Source: Bacteroidetes bacterium OLB9 (lineage in GTDB: Bacteria > Bacteroidota > Bacteroidia > Chitinophagales > Saprospiraceae). Taken from it: a DNA stretch of 64,000 nt. A model generated the notes under the pieces. That model had not been told where the DNA came from. It saw only the letters and a program-made list of their open reading frames with translations, and made no database searches. The stretch lies in the NCBI GenBank assembly GCA_001567255.1, contig LNBW01000067.1, forward strand, positions 62,001-126,000. The letters run 5' to 3'. A program made the position numbers and the translations under genes. This document shows, one piece after another, positions 34,401-43,812 of the stretch; positions within the stretch are counted from its first letter, which is position 1; every line of letters begins with the position of its first letter.

Positions 34401-37012
34401 TTACTTTGGGAAGGGAGCAGCTTTCCTTTATTATTGACATTGATCACTGAAATACGAATATTTTCATCCAATGTGTAATTACCGCTCCACCCTGAACCTT
34501 GACTTGCCATCAATCCTACATAGGTTTTCAATGGTGATACGATTACAGATTTCCCTTCCTTACTGGTGCCTCCATCAGCCAGTGTGGTTTCAGTATCGAT
34601 ATACAGTTTAAAAGGACCATTCACTTCCTTCAGTGATTTTCCAAACTTAAAACGACCATTTCCATTTCCATCTGTGGTCAGTGCATACAGGTCTATAAAA
34701 TCTTGAAAGGGCTTAAAATATGCATCAAAACGATAATTGCCAAAATCCAAAAAAGGATTAGCAATTTTCTTAATCTTAGCAGTAGCTGAAATTTTGGCAC
34801 CGCTTAAGTCAAACCCTGTTAAATAACGTGCATGAATGTCACCAGAAATTAGATCACTGTAAATCGTATTGTTGGAAATATTATCAAAGGTGTATAACAC
34901 TTCCGTCGTATTAGGTTTAATGGTTTCAATACGGATGTTTTTCTTGATTTTTGTTGATCCAACCTGAATGACACATCGATAAGTACCGGTTTTGGCACTG
35001 GCCGGAGTACTTAACATAAAGCTATAAATCAGTTTGTTTTCAGGGTTCAGATGTTGTACTTGCTCATCGACAATTAGATTGTCAGTATCAAAAAATTTCA
35101 AAACCATTGGTATGCCCGCCGGTAAGGTTGATACAGATTTATTGAGCATCAAATCAACGTGGATAGTATCACCCGGACGATAAACTTCTCTTTCTGTATA
35201 TACAAAAAATTCAGTGTCTGTTTCTGACCTTTCTCCTTCTATATTGAACTCCGTTAATGAATTGCTCATATAGCCGTCAAGTGCCAGATAAGTCACTTTA
35301 TTGTTCTTTGAAACTTTCAACACAGACGCATCTTCTCTGATATTTTCAAATACTGCAAATCCAGAGCCGTCAGTCATCCCTTTGGCAAGCTCTGCTCCCT
35401 GCAAAGTGAATAATGTGACATCTGCACCTTTAACTGTGGATAATTCCATAAGATCACTTAGAGCCACATGATAGGAAGTGCCCGCTTTTTTGACAACTAC
35501 TGAGTAATCTGAACATATAAACATTCTGCCTGTGTATTCATTATCTACATAATAGGCTAGTTTACAAGGATCATTGCTTTCTTTCCAGTTGTATCCATCT
35601 TGGTAGTAGTAATAATCACGGTAATAGCTGTCCTTTATTTTAAAATAATCTGCATTAGGTATTTTAGTGCTTATGCTGTATTTTTTAAGTTGGGCAGCAC
35701 AAGACAATGTAGTATATTCTGGTGCAAACTCCATAGCTATATAATAAATAGAGCCAGGATTCTTGTTAATCTTTTGTGTCAGATCAATCCCGTGAACCGT
35801 CCAACCATTTTCATCCTTAATGCCTTGATTGAGTGTTACAACCTCATCATAAACCGGCAGGCCATACATCCTCAATGTATAAAAATCTGTATAGGAAAGT
35901 GACTGCCACGATAGAAATTGAGCTACCATATCCTGCTTGATTTCTACAACTACTAACCGCATTTTCTTTAAAGCTCGAGTCCGTACCGGGATCTTGAAAT
36001 CACCTTCTGATGGAAAATAATTACCATCACCTACAAATTCAATGGCCGGTTTATCCACATTAGTGTCAATATTTAAAAAATAATCCTGAGGTAGCTTTTG
36101 ATTACTTTTGGAAGGAATAAATCGACTAACTTCTATCTTAAGTTGGCTTTCATTGCGAAACTGCCCTAGAAAAACCTTCATTACATTATCATGATATGCA
36201 TACGAAGCGGTTTGACCATTGACATAAATATATCCTGTCATATCTTTTCTCTCTGAGAGTTGCTGAGAAAAATAAAGGTGTAATTCAGCAAGTTCAGAAT
36301 TATATGACGTTGTAATGAGTTCAAACTTTTTGGTATCAATTTCAAATGGTGACACAATTCCGGTATTGTCAGCATCAATTTGCTGGCCATCATAACTGAT
36401 AAAGGAGTTACTTTTAATGCCTGACTTCCATGTAAATTGAGCCTCATAACGGTTTTCACCTGTTTCAGTGATGCTTATATCATCAGCATTACTCTTAAAA
36501 CAAGATTTTAATTCTTCTATATCTGCTTTGTCAGCCGTCTGAATAGTCACTAACATTGCTGCACTACGGTCATCATTGATCAAAAATCCTTTTCGATCCA
36601 CACTCATATCTTGTGCTATGGTTTTAATTTTGTAGCTCACTACCTCGCTATATCTTTTACTATTTAGCGCTTTTAGATTCAGCCTTACAGTGTAGGTTTG
36701 TGCTGATCTTAGAGCCTTTTCAGGTGTAAATACTAGTAGTGTACCGTTCTTAACGGAAACCTTGCCGGGCACTTTGGGATCCAACTGAATAATCTCTTGC
36801 ATATCTGCCTCAGCCAGGTCTTCAAAGACGGGTTCTTTCAACATGTATTTTAATACATCACTATTAGAAATGACACCGACAGTAGCTGCTGTAAAATATT
36901 GCTCCAGCAACATCTGATCTTTCATAGGATCTAAAAGTTCAGTCTGTTTTTTGCTCCTACATGATAAAAATAATAAGCCAAAAGCCAGTAAAACAAAGAG
37001 GTGGTTTTTCAT
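31499..37012 (-). CDS. Bacterial alpha-2-macroglobulin, thioester-containing lipoprotein
   Basis: This is the largest gene in the window, about 1837 residues. A lipoprotein signal (MKNHLFVLLAFGLLFLSC, Cys18) tethers it in the periplasm. The body has serial MG beta-sandwich domains, the A2M-N block FVYTEREVYRPGDTIHVDL (about residue 600) and LPRSLNVSDKIKIPVSVF, and the thioester motif YPYGCVEQ with the reactive Cys at about residue 1380, followed by the alpha/alpha toroid (RKLQRPDGKFKYWESDYYHAW). Bacterial A2Ms trap proteases that breach the envelope. The partner penicillin-binding protein 1C, commonly adjacent, is not present on either side. An extra five bases of frame to 37021 add MRI, less likely the start. 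Confidence 0.93.
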   Translation of the reverse strand: MKNHLFVLLAFGLLFLSCRSKKQTELLDPMKDQMLLEQYFTAATVGVISNSDVLKYMLKEPVFEDLAEADMQEIIQLDPKVPGKVSVKNGTLLVFTPEKALRSAQTYTVRLNLKALNSKRYSEVVSYKIKTIAQDMSVDRKGFLINDDRSAAMLVTIQTADKADIEELKSCFKSNADDISITETGENRYEAQFTWKSGIKSNSFISYDGQQIDADNTGIVSPFEIDTKKFELITTSYNSELAELHLYFSQQLSERKDMTGYIYVNGQTASYAYHDNVMKVFLGQFRNESQLKIEVSRFIPSKSNQKLPQDYFLNIDTNVDKPAIEFVGDGNYFPSEGDFKIPVRTRALKKMRLVVVEIKQDMVAQFLSWQSLSYTDFYTLRMYGLPVYDEVVTLNQGIKDENGWTVHGIDLTQKINKNPGSIYYIAMEFAPEYTTLSCAAQLKKYSISTKIPNADYFKIKDSYYRDYYYYQDGYNWKESNDPCKLAYYVDNEYTGRMFICSDYSVVVKKAGTSYHVALSDLMELSTVKGADVTLFTLQGAELAKGMTDGSGFAVFENIREDASVLKVSKNNKVTYLALDGYMSNSLTEFNIEGERSETDTEFFVYTEREVYRPGDTIHVDLMLNKSVSTLPAGIPMVLKFFDTDNLIVDEQVQHLNPENKLIYSFMLSTPASAKTGTYRCVIQVGSTKIKKNIRIETIKPNTTEVLYTFDNISNNTIYSDLISGDIHARYLTGFDLSGAKISATAKIKKIANPFLDFGNYRFDAYFKPFQDFIDLYALTTDGNGNGRFKFGKSLKEVNGPFKLYIDTETTLADGGTSKEGKSVIVSPLKTYVGLMASQGSGWSGNYTLDENIRISVINVNNKGKLLPSQSKATYRVIKNNQTWWIDKYNLGSAGNYMNEDQWEIVEEKEIVLTGKTQVSFPKGKLSPGAYMIEVIDEASGHMASEVFSVYDGRTMIPGKQPYIVEFQTDKEIYQAGDPIQVVLPGIVDARALISIERGNKVIKMQWANLSETTSTVTLETDENWAPNAYIHITIMQKYKQENNDLPLRMYGIKYVKMNGRTPPLTPVTNVPNNLESNKAYTFTVSEQTGQPMEYTIAIVDEGLLNLTGFATPDPVKHFNGKYPLLVKTWDVYQYLMSYFRGKFAGIISIGGDDVYNPDAIAEINRFKPVTMHLGPFKVDKGGKNTHRIYMPGYVGKVRMMVVACNSTNFGKLEKLITVKNALMIQSQLPRSLNVSDKIKIPVSVFRDDKSITHATLTANVDASRAKGFTASSSLTFSSKDQITHFYNVEVQNTTGKLPINLEVKSGNKSMSENTDLFVNYPNAYESSVAKYIIESNQSQTVTAKVTGYPEVFTSKLIISGIKMPNFVEYAADLIDYPYGCVEQISSRAFSLLYIDKVIELDPADHVRLKDNLKISLEKIRKLQRPDGKFKYWESDYYHAWSDIYAGNLLTEMKRLGQLSNNNDMLDTWIAAHTTVANNWSLSETSTEYVYEYESLVQAYRLFVLAKAGKAPRSALNRFVSSNNSVNPLTWWLLAGSFKLNGYDSKASELMSKAENLQKDYSDHWSIDCFGDKGRDWAIIVEVLSYLDTDREKMELYYNQMVDILNTQNWVSTQTKGYAFIAAYNYYKGDMSVFKDVDYSITGSSAGKQSYRHSSFKPKTISINKADMGKPLKIKNDGKGKLYVYQISRYIDNQIVKPATQQNLEIHTDFFNNTRNTAGLSGIQLGDDIVMSVAVENPNAVEAGHLALNVKMPSGWELINPRIYESKVVDNKQNFNYQDFRDDRVYTFFKLKPGEKKIFNFKAKAAFSGDFYLPAVSCEHMYNGEIYARTATGRVNVK

Positions 37013-37273
37013 TATTCTCAATTATTTAAAAAGTGTTTTTTAGAGTAATATCGTCATTTGCATTGAAAGTATAAAGATATTGAATATTTAATCAAAAATT
37101 TTAACAAATTTATTGTGGTATTTCAAAAGAAACCACAAGTTTTCTAATAAAATTCCCTTACTCTCATAAAATTTTTACTCACTGACCACTGACTATTTCT
37201 CAATGTCAACTAAGTTTGAGTTTATGTTTCTCAATAAAGGCCTCATGCAACTTTAAAATCATAAAAAAATGTT

Positions 37274-39457
37274 ATGTATCCTGACAAACAACGCAATATG
37301 AATAGAAAACCCAGACAGCTCAAAGATCCTGAGCTGATGAATCAAATAGAAAAACTACTGTCCAAAAACCAAAAGTCTAGATTTACATCTAAACAAATTT
37401 CTAGAAAAATCAATGTCGCCAATCCTCCAGCTTCCATTCTAAATGCACTTAAAAAGCTGACTTCGGAAAATAAAGTGGTTAAACTGTCCGAAGATCGGTT
37501 TAAATGGAATACAAAAACTGAACAAAATCAACTAAAAAAATCTCGCAAGACAGAAGATGAAATCCTCTACACAGGCATCGTAGAGATGACCCGGTCCGGG
37601 TCTGCATATATCATTAATTCAGAGAGTGTCGAAGATATTTATGTGCACGCTAAAAACTTAAAGGGAGCACTGCATAAGGATACTGTCACTGTTTCTGTAA
37701 AAGAGCGATTTGCACGAAGACGTAGGCCTGAAGGCAAGGTTGTTTCTATAGACAAGCGAGCATTGACACGACTGGCAGGACATATCAGGACATTTAAAAA
37801 TTATGCTATTCTAACTCCTGATAATTCCATACTTTACCCAGAAGTACTCATCCACCACCAGGATACGATGGATAGCAAAGACAATGACCGTGTGATGGTC
37901 GAGATCACTTCATGGAGCCGAGGACAGAACAAAGCACTATGGGGCAAGGTCATCCAGGTTTTGGAAGAGATGAGTGACATCGAAATGAATATGCAATCGA
38001 TCCTCTTATCCAATGGATTTGACATTGAATTTTCAGATGAGATACTTCAAGAAACCAACCAAATAAAAGCCACAATATCACAAGCAGAAATCAAAAAGCG
38101 TCGCGATTTACGCGAGGTGACTACCTTTACTATTGATCCAGAATCAGCCAAAGATTTTGATGATGCTATTTCCATCCGATATCTCGAAAATGATAAGACA
38201 GAAGTGGGTGTACACATCGCAGATGTGACCCACTTTTTACGTGAAGGTTCATTGCTGGATCAGGAAGCATATAAACGATCTACCTCGGTCTATCTTGTGG
38301 ATCGTGTATGTCCTATGCTCCCGGAGAAACTGAGTAACGACCTTTGTTCACTCAATCCTCATGAAGATAAACTCACTTTCTCAGCCATATTTATATTTGA
38401 TAAGAAGTTTAATATCATTGAGGAATGGTTTGGTAAAACGATCATCCATTCTGACCGGCGATTTACTTATGAAGAGGCACAGCAGCGGATAGAAACACAA
38501 ACAGGAGATTTTGCTGACGAGATTCTACAACTCAACAAAATTGCTCTACATCTTCGCAATGATCGATTTAAACAAGGATCCATCAGTTTTGAATCAGACG
38601 AAATGCAGTTTGACCTCGATGCTGAAAGTATGCCTATTGGCATGCATGTTCGCCAACGTAAAGAGGCACACAAACTCATCGAGGACTTCATGCTACTCGC
38701 CAATAAAAGGGTTGCTACTTACATAGCTACTAAAGCACAACCCGAAATTCCGTTTATCTATAGGGTACACGATCTGCCTAATGCTGACAAGCTCGAAGAT
38801 TTTTCATTATTTGCAAAAGAACTAGGATTTACGTTCAAACTGGGTAAGCCCGACCAAATAGCTGCTTCCTTCAACCAACTGGCTGAAGCAACACTAACGA
38901 ATCCTATTCTAAAGTTACTGGAACCGCTCGCGATACGTACAATGGCAAAAGCAGAGTACACAACCGCAAATATCGGTCATTATGGTCTTGGTTTTGACTA
39001 TTATACACACTTTACTAGTCCTATCCGACGGTATGCTGATGTGCTGGTACACCGATTACTTTTCAAAAATCTGATGTCCATCTACCGTGATGACAAAGCA
39101 TCGCTGGAGCAAAAAGCTAAGCATATTTCGGAGCAAGAAAAGAAAGCTGCCGAATCAGAAAGAGAATCAAATAAGTACTTCCAAACACTGTATATATCCA
39201 AGTTTATCGGCCAAGAATTTGATGCCATCATTTCAGGCATCATAGAAAAAGGAATTTTTGCTGAATTGAATGACTCAAAGGTAGAAGGCTTAGTTTCCTT
39301 TAGTAGTATGGGAGATGTATTCACAGTACCTTCTAGCAGATTAAAAGCAATATCCAGACTTACAGGTACTGAATTTACTATGGGACAAAAAATAAAGGTA
39401 AGAATTGTAGCCGCTGATCCTGAAACCCGTCATGTTGACATGGAATTAGTTAATTAA
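37274..39457 (+). CDS. rnr: Ribonuclease R (RNase II family)
   Basis: RNase R is a processive 3'-5' exoribonuclease that can unwind structured RNA in decay and rRNA quality control. The 727-residue protein has an N-terminal winged helix (about 15-70, SRFTSKQISRKINVANPPASILNALKKL), two cold-shock-like domains, the RNB catalytic domain with the Asp cluster DPESAKDFDDAIS (about 288-300), HYGLGFDYYTHFTSPIRRYADVLVHRLL, and a C-terminal S1 domain (GIIEKGIFAELNDSKVEGLV). ATG 37298 is an alternative start. It diverges from the macroglobulin gene over a 252-base spacer. Confidence 0.94.
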   Translation: MYPDKQRNMNRKPRQLKDPELMNQIEKLLSKNQKSRFTSKQISRKINVANPPASILNALKKLTSENKVVKLSEDRFKWNTKTEQNQLKKSRKTEDEILYTGIVEMTRSGSAYIINSESVEDIYVHAKNLKGALHKDTVTVSVKERFARRRRPEGKVVSIDKRALTRLAGHIRTFKNYAILTPDNSILYPEVLIHHQDTMDSKDNDRVMVEITSWSRGQNKALWGKVIQVLEEMSDIEMNMQSILLSNGFDIEFSDEILQETNQIKATISQAEIKKRRDLREVTTFTIDPESAKDFDDAISIRYLENDKTEVGVHIADVTHFLREGSLLDQEAYKRSTSVYLVDRVCPMLPEKLSNDLCSLNPHEDKLTFSAIFIFDKKFNIIEEWFGKTIIHSDRRFTYEEAQQRIETQTGDFADEILQLNKIALHLRNDRFKQGSISFESDEMQFDLDAESMPIGMHVRQRKEAHKLIEDFMLLANKRVATYIATKAQPEIPFIYRVHDLPNADKLEDFSLFAKELGFTFKLGKPDQIAASFNQLAEATLTNPILKLLEPLAIRTMAKAEYTTANIGHYGLGFDYYTHFTSPIRRYADVLVHRLLFKNLMSIYRDDKASLEQKAKHISEQEKKAAESERESNKYFQTLYISKFIGQEFDAIISGIIEKGIFAELNDSKVEGLVSFSSMGDVFTVPSSRLKAISRLTGTEFTMGQKIKVRIVAADPETRHVDMELVN

Positions 39458-39531
39458 ATCCTAAAAATATCCTATGATAAAACCATGTTCAAAACATCGT
39501 GTTGACAAAACTTAATATTACATGAATTCTT

Positions 39532-42003
39532 ATGAAGTATTTACTTACCTCAATCCTCATACTCAACTTTTTTATAAGTGGTTTTGCTCAGGGAACCGCT
39601 TTAGAATCAGAACCTAATTTTATCACCGGAATCGTAATGGACGAAAATACTAAAGAACCACTGGAATTTACTCCAGTTTCGGTATATTCATCTGAAGATA
39701 GTACATTAATTACAGGTGGGATCACTGACGAAAATGGTATCTTTTCTATCGAAGTAAAACCTGGAAAGTTTTACTTACTCATCGAATTTATATCGTATCA
39801 TCCAAAATACGTAAGTAACATCGAGGTGCTTCAAAGTGTACAATTACTTAACCTCGGTAATATTTTGATGTCAAGTAATGCTACAACGTTACAATCAGTC
39901 GTCATCACAGGTGAGAAAAGTGAGACAACTTTCTCTCTAGACAAAAGGGTTTTCAATGTAGGTAAAGACCTATCTAATCGCGGTGGTACAGCACAAGACA
40001 TTCTTGACAATGTACCTTCAGTGACAGTAGATTTAGAGGGCAACGTCAGCCTCAGAGGTAGTGAAAACGTAAAAATATTAATTGATGGTAAGCCAAGTGG
40101 CTTATTGAATTCCAGCAGCGGCAATGGTCTTAAGGCTATCTCTGCAAGTATGATTGACAGAGTAGAGGTGATCACCAATCCATCAGCCAGGTATGAAGCT
40201 GAAGGTATGTCGGGCATCATCAACATCGTATTGAAAAAAGACAAAAAGGCGGGCATCAACGGTAGTTTTGAAGTATCAGGTGGTTATCCTGAAAATTATG
40301 GTGTGGGAGCGAATGTTAACTATCGAAAAGGCCGTAGTAATTTCTTTGTAAACTACGGACTCAATTATAATGCAAATCCAACCACAGGATACATTTATCA
40401 GGAGATATTTGGAAAAGATGAAATTCCGGCCACTTACACTGTTAGAAACAGTCGGAGGAACAGCCTTTCTAATAGTTTTAGAGGAGGAATGGATTTCTCT
40501 ATTTCAGAAACACAAACAATTACAGGGTCAGTATTGTACAAATATGCTACAAACAATAATAACCTTCCCATCCGGTATTACGACTATGTTTTTTCAAAAG
40601 ACGAACCAAGAGGTAGATTTGAGATACCGACCCATAGCTATACTGAGCGTGTAGAAAATGAAAGCGAAACAAGCCCGACACTCGAATATAACATTGATTA
40701 TACAAAAAGATTTAACACAGAAGGACACGAATTAAAGGCTGCTTTCAAATATAGTAAAGATGGAGAGCTGGATCAATCATCTTATAATGAAGGTTTTATT
40801 AATAACGGTATAAATGAAGGCGTTAGCCTTATTCAACGTGCTGAAAACGATGAAGACTACCATGATATCATTGGCACAATAGACTATATTCATCCATTTG
40901 GAAAAGACAAAAAATTTGAAGCTGGATTTCGTTCTCAAATAAGAAATATTTCTAATGATTATTTAGTAGAAAACTTTGTTAATGGCCAATGGGATAAACT
41001 TGAGGATTACTCCAATCAGTTCCGGTATAATGAAGATGTTTATGCTATGTACGCAATTTACGGTGCTAAATGGAAAAAATTGTCATATCAAGGCGGCTTG
41101 CGTGCAGAATATACTGATGTCAAAACCGAGCTAGTCGAAACCCAAGAGAAAAATCCAAGAAGTTACTTTGATCTTTTCCCAAGCGGCCACTTAAATTATG
41201 AATTGCCTGGACAAAACCAAATTCAAATTAGCTATTCTAGAAGAATTTGGAGGCCTAGATTCTGGTTTTTAAACCCATTTTTTACTTTCTCTGATAATAG
41301 AAATATTTCAAGAGGTAATCCAAATTTACGACCCGAGTTAACCGATAGTTATGAAGCCGGACATATCAAATACTGGACAAATGGAAACATTGGAACTAAT
41401 ATTTACTGGCGACATTCTACAGATGTAATGCGATTTGTTACTATCCTGAATCCGGATGGTACGTCAATCAGTCAACCACTCAATCTTGCTGTTTCTGATA
41501 ATACAGGCCTGGAGTTTTTATTCATGTACAATCCGGTGAAATGGTTTAAGTTGGATGGTAGTGTTAATTTATTTAAAAATATCATTGAAGGTAAATACGA
41601 GGCCTCGACCTGGGCGTCAATACTTTTAGTTGGTTTGGAAAATTGGGTACCAGATTTACTTTCTGGCAAAAACGCCGAATTTCAAGCACGATTCAATTAT
41701 AGAGCGCCTGTAGATGTCCCTCTGGGCCGACGTAAAGGCATGTATATCGTTGATTTTGCGATGAGCAAGGACTTCCTTAATAATAATGCAACCATCACTT
41801 TAGCAGCTCGTGATGTTTTCAATTCACGTCGTCATAATATGGAACTTTTCTCTGACGAGTACTACCGAATTTCAGATACTCAATGGAGAAGATCTCCCAT
41901 CGTGTTGACATTCAATTACAGACTACACAATGCTAAAGAACGCAAAAGACAAGATAGCTGGGATGGCGGTGGAGGCGACTTCGAACAAGGAGGACAAATG
42001 TAG
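39532..42003 (+). CDS. TonB-dependent-receptor-like outer-membrane protein (OMP_b-brl_3 type)
   Basis: The 823-residue protein has a signal peptide (MKYLLTSILILNFFISGFAQ), a CarboxypepD_reg-like domain (about 27-110, FITGIVMDENTKEPLEFTPVSVYS), a plug-like domain (about 130-230, with GGTAQDILDNVPSVTVDLEGNVSLRGSENVKILIDGKPSG) and a barrel of beta strands to the end. This is the Bacteroidota family of TonB-linked receptors that lack a SusD partner; the ligand is unknown, often iron complexes or peptides. No SusD homologue is adjacent. It lies 74 bases after rnr and 107 bases before a secreted hydrolase. Confidence 0.92.
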   Translation: MKYLLTSILILNFFISGFAQGTALESEPNFITGIVMDENTKEPLEFTPVSVYSSEDSTLITGGITDENGIFSIEVKPGKFYLLIEFISYHPKYVSNIEVLQSVQLLNLGNILMSSNATTLQSVVITGEKSETTFSLDKRVFNVGKDLSNRGGTAQDILDNVPSVTVDLEGNVSLRGSENVKILIDGKPSGLLNSSSGNGLKAISASMIDRVEVITNPSARYEAEGMSGIINIVLKKDKKAGINGSFEVSGGYPENYGVGANVNYRKGRSNFFVNYGLNYNANPTTGYIYQEIFGKDEIPATYTVRNSRRNSLSNSFRGGMDFSISETQTITGSVLYKYATNNNNLPIRYYDYVFSKDEPRGRFEIPTHSYTERVENESETSPTLEYNIDYTKRFNTEGHELKAAFKYSKDGELDQSSYNEGFINNGINEGVSLIQRAENDEDYHDIIGTIDYIHPFGKDKKFEAGFRSQIRNISNDYLVENFVNGQWDKLEDYSNQFRYNEDVYAMYAIYGAKWKKLSYQGGLRAEYTDVKTELVETQEKNPRSYFDLFPSGHLNYELPGQNQIQISYSRRIWRPRFWFLNPFFTFSDNRNISRGNPNLRPELTDSYEAGHIKYWTNGNIGTNIYWRHSTDVMRFVTILNPDGTSISQPLNLAVSDNTGLEFLFMYNPVKWFKLDGSVNLFKNIIEGKYEASTWASILLVGLENWVPDLLSGKNAEFQARFNYRAPVDVPLGRRKGMYIVDFAMSKDFLNNNATITLAARDVFNSRRHNMELFSDEYYRISDTQWRRSPIVLTFNYRLHNAKERKRQDSWDGGGGDFEQGGQM

Positions 42004-42079
42004 TAGTTTCATTTTAAGACATCAGAAGAATCTTTTTAAGGTTTCTATCTGAATTTAATACCACATTGTAAAAAAATAA

Positions 42080-42087
42080 TAACTTTG
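42080..42087 (+). promoter_or_regulatory. -7 element of the T9SS hydrolase gene
   Basis: TAACTTTG, 23 bases before the ATG at 42111, so the hydrolase probably has its own transcript. No TTG at the -33 spacing. Confidence 0.5.
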
Positions 42088-42110
42088 GCTATCAAAAATA
42101 AATCGAAGTC

Positions 42111-43550
42111 ATGAAATCATTTTTTTACACCCTAGCATTTTGCATATCATTTTTATCTTCTATTTTTGGACAGGAAGTTGTTGCTGTCACCCTTAGTGGT
42201 AGCTATACTAAACAAGAAATCAGTAGCATTCTCAACCTGCCGATCGTCAAAAGCGGTGTCAATTATTACAAAGTTGACTACACCTCTAAGGATGCTAAAG
42301 GTGTGATAGATACCTTGTCGGGATTGGTAGCCGTTCCAGATAATTTATCATTTACTTATCCTACACTCATCTATCAACACGGCACTTCAAATTGTAAAAC
42401 TTGTGTACCATCAAGACTGGGCACAGATGGTGGTGATGAAGGTCTGATTGGAGTATTATTGTCTAGTTTAGGATTTGTATCTGTTATGCCGGACTATGTA
42501 GGTATGGGTGATGGACGTGGATTTCAAACCTATGTACATGCTGCAACTAATAGTATAGCAACAGAAGATATGTTGGTGGCCGTTCGAGAATGGACATCAA
42601 AAAATAATATATCTGTCAATAAACAACTCTTTATCACCGGATACTCACAGGGTGGTTATACCTCTATGGCTTTTCATCGATATATGCAGCAAAAATATGG
42701 CGCTTCATCAGTCACGGCTGCAGCACACCTTTCCGGGCCTTACAGTTTATCAGGTGTCATGCGAAATTTGATCCTCGGAGAGGAAGAATATGGTCATCCT
42801 GCTTATGTTCCTAATACTATTATGGGCTATAATGAGGTGTATGAAATATATGATAATTTAAGTGACTTTTTCAAGCAGGAGTATGTGACTGACATTCAAA
42901 AATACTATGATGGTCAAATTACACTTTCGGATTTAAACAGCAGACTCGCTCAACTGCTAAAAGCCAATACCGGTGCAACAATTGGTGGAAGATTGATAAA
43001 AGATAATATTATTGCAGAAATAAAATCTGATCCTAACCATATTTTAAACCAAATCCTGAAAGACAACGATGTATATGACTGGAGACCTGACTCTCCTACC
43101 CGCATTTTCTACTGCAAAGCCGACGACCAGGTACCATACCAAAATAGTATAGTAGCACGTGACACCATGCTCAAAAATGGCGCTTTGCCTTCTATTTTTG
43201 CAGTACAAGATGTAAATCCTTCTGCAGATCACGGAGAGTGTTTTGCCCCTGCAATAACAAGTACGATATTATTCTTTCTTTCTCTGCAAGAAATTACCTC
43301 TAATACAGACAATATCATTTCTGATCCTATTAAGATTTACCCAAATCCAGCAAGTAATATCCTTCATATCGAAGGAATGGATTGCAAAAACCTTATAGTT
43401 TGGGATATGGAAGGAAGACAAAAGATAGTAATGCATGATGATATTCAGCATCCTATTGATGTTAGCCAACTTAAATCTGGTGTGTATATTATTACGCTAA
43501 TAGATCAATCCGACAATGTAATCAACAAAAAAATCGTGATTTCTAGATAG
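42111..43550 (+). CDS. Secreted alpha/beta hydrolase with T9SS type A sorting domain
   Basis: The 479-residue protein is exported by a signal peptide (about 1-20, ending SSIFGQ). The alpha/beta-hydrolase domain shows TLIYQHGTS (oxyanion region, about 85-93), the nucleophile elbow GYSQGG with Ser179, an acid-containing KADDQVP (about 340) and a final His in DHGECFAP. It resembles secretory lipases and S9/cutinase-like esterases of Bacteroidota. The last 75 residues (KIYPNPASNILHIEG to the end KKIVISR) are a type IX secretion sorting signal, so it is delivered across the outer membrane and may be cell-surface anchored. A terminator follows. Confidence 0.9.
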   Translation: MKSFFYTLAFCISFLSSIFGQEVVAVTLSGSYTKQEISSILNLPIVKSGVNYYKVDYTSKDAKGVIDTLSGLVAVPDNLSFTYPTLIYQHGTSNCKTCVPSRLGTDGGDEGLIGVLLSSLGFVSVMPDYVGMGDGRGFQTYVHAATNSIATEDMLVAVREWTSKNNISVNKQLFITGYSQGGYTSMAFHRYMQQKYGASSVTAAAHLSGPYSLSGVMRNLILGEEEYGHPAYVPNTIMGYNEVYEIYDNLSDFFKQEYVTDIQKYYDGQITLSDLNSRLAQLLKANTGATIGGRLIKDNIIAEIKSDPNHILNQILKDNDVYDWRPDSPTRIFYCKADDQVPYQNSIVARDTMLKNGALPSIFAVQDVNPSADHGECFAPAITSTILFFLSLQEITSNTDNIISDPIKIYPNPASNILHIEGMDCKNLIVWDMEGRQKIVMHDDIQHPIDVSQLKSGVYIITLIDQSDNVINKKIVISR

Positions 43551-43584
43551 AATAACGATCCCATAGACAGAAAATCGAAATTGT

Positions 43585-43620
43585 AAAATGACGGAAATCG
43601 AGTTTGATTTTCGTCATTTT
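43585..43620 (+). terminator. Terminator-like hairpin after the T9SS hydrolase
   Basis: AAAATGACGGAAATC (43585-43599) pairs with GATTTTCGTCATTTT (43606-43620) at 14 of 15 positions over a 6-base loop. The A-rich left and T-rich right flanks make it usable in both directions. It lies 35 bases after the stop. Confidence 0.75.
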
Positions 43621-43812
43621 TGCTTATGATCATGGTCATAAATACCGCTGCCAAAATTGCGTTTCTTTGTATTGGAAAAAGGATATAGTCTAATTAAATG
43701 CAACCATAGACAAAGGCAATTTAATTCAGAGCACGACGATGTAGATTCTTTGGCTTCATTAGGAACGTAATTAGTGGATATTTCCTTTTTACCACAGATT
43801 TATCACAATAAA

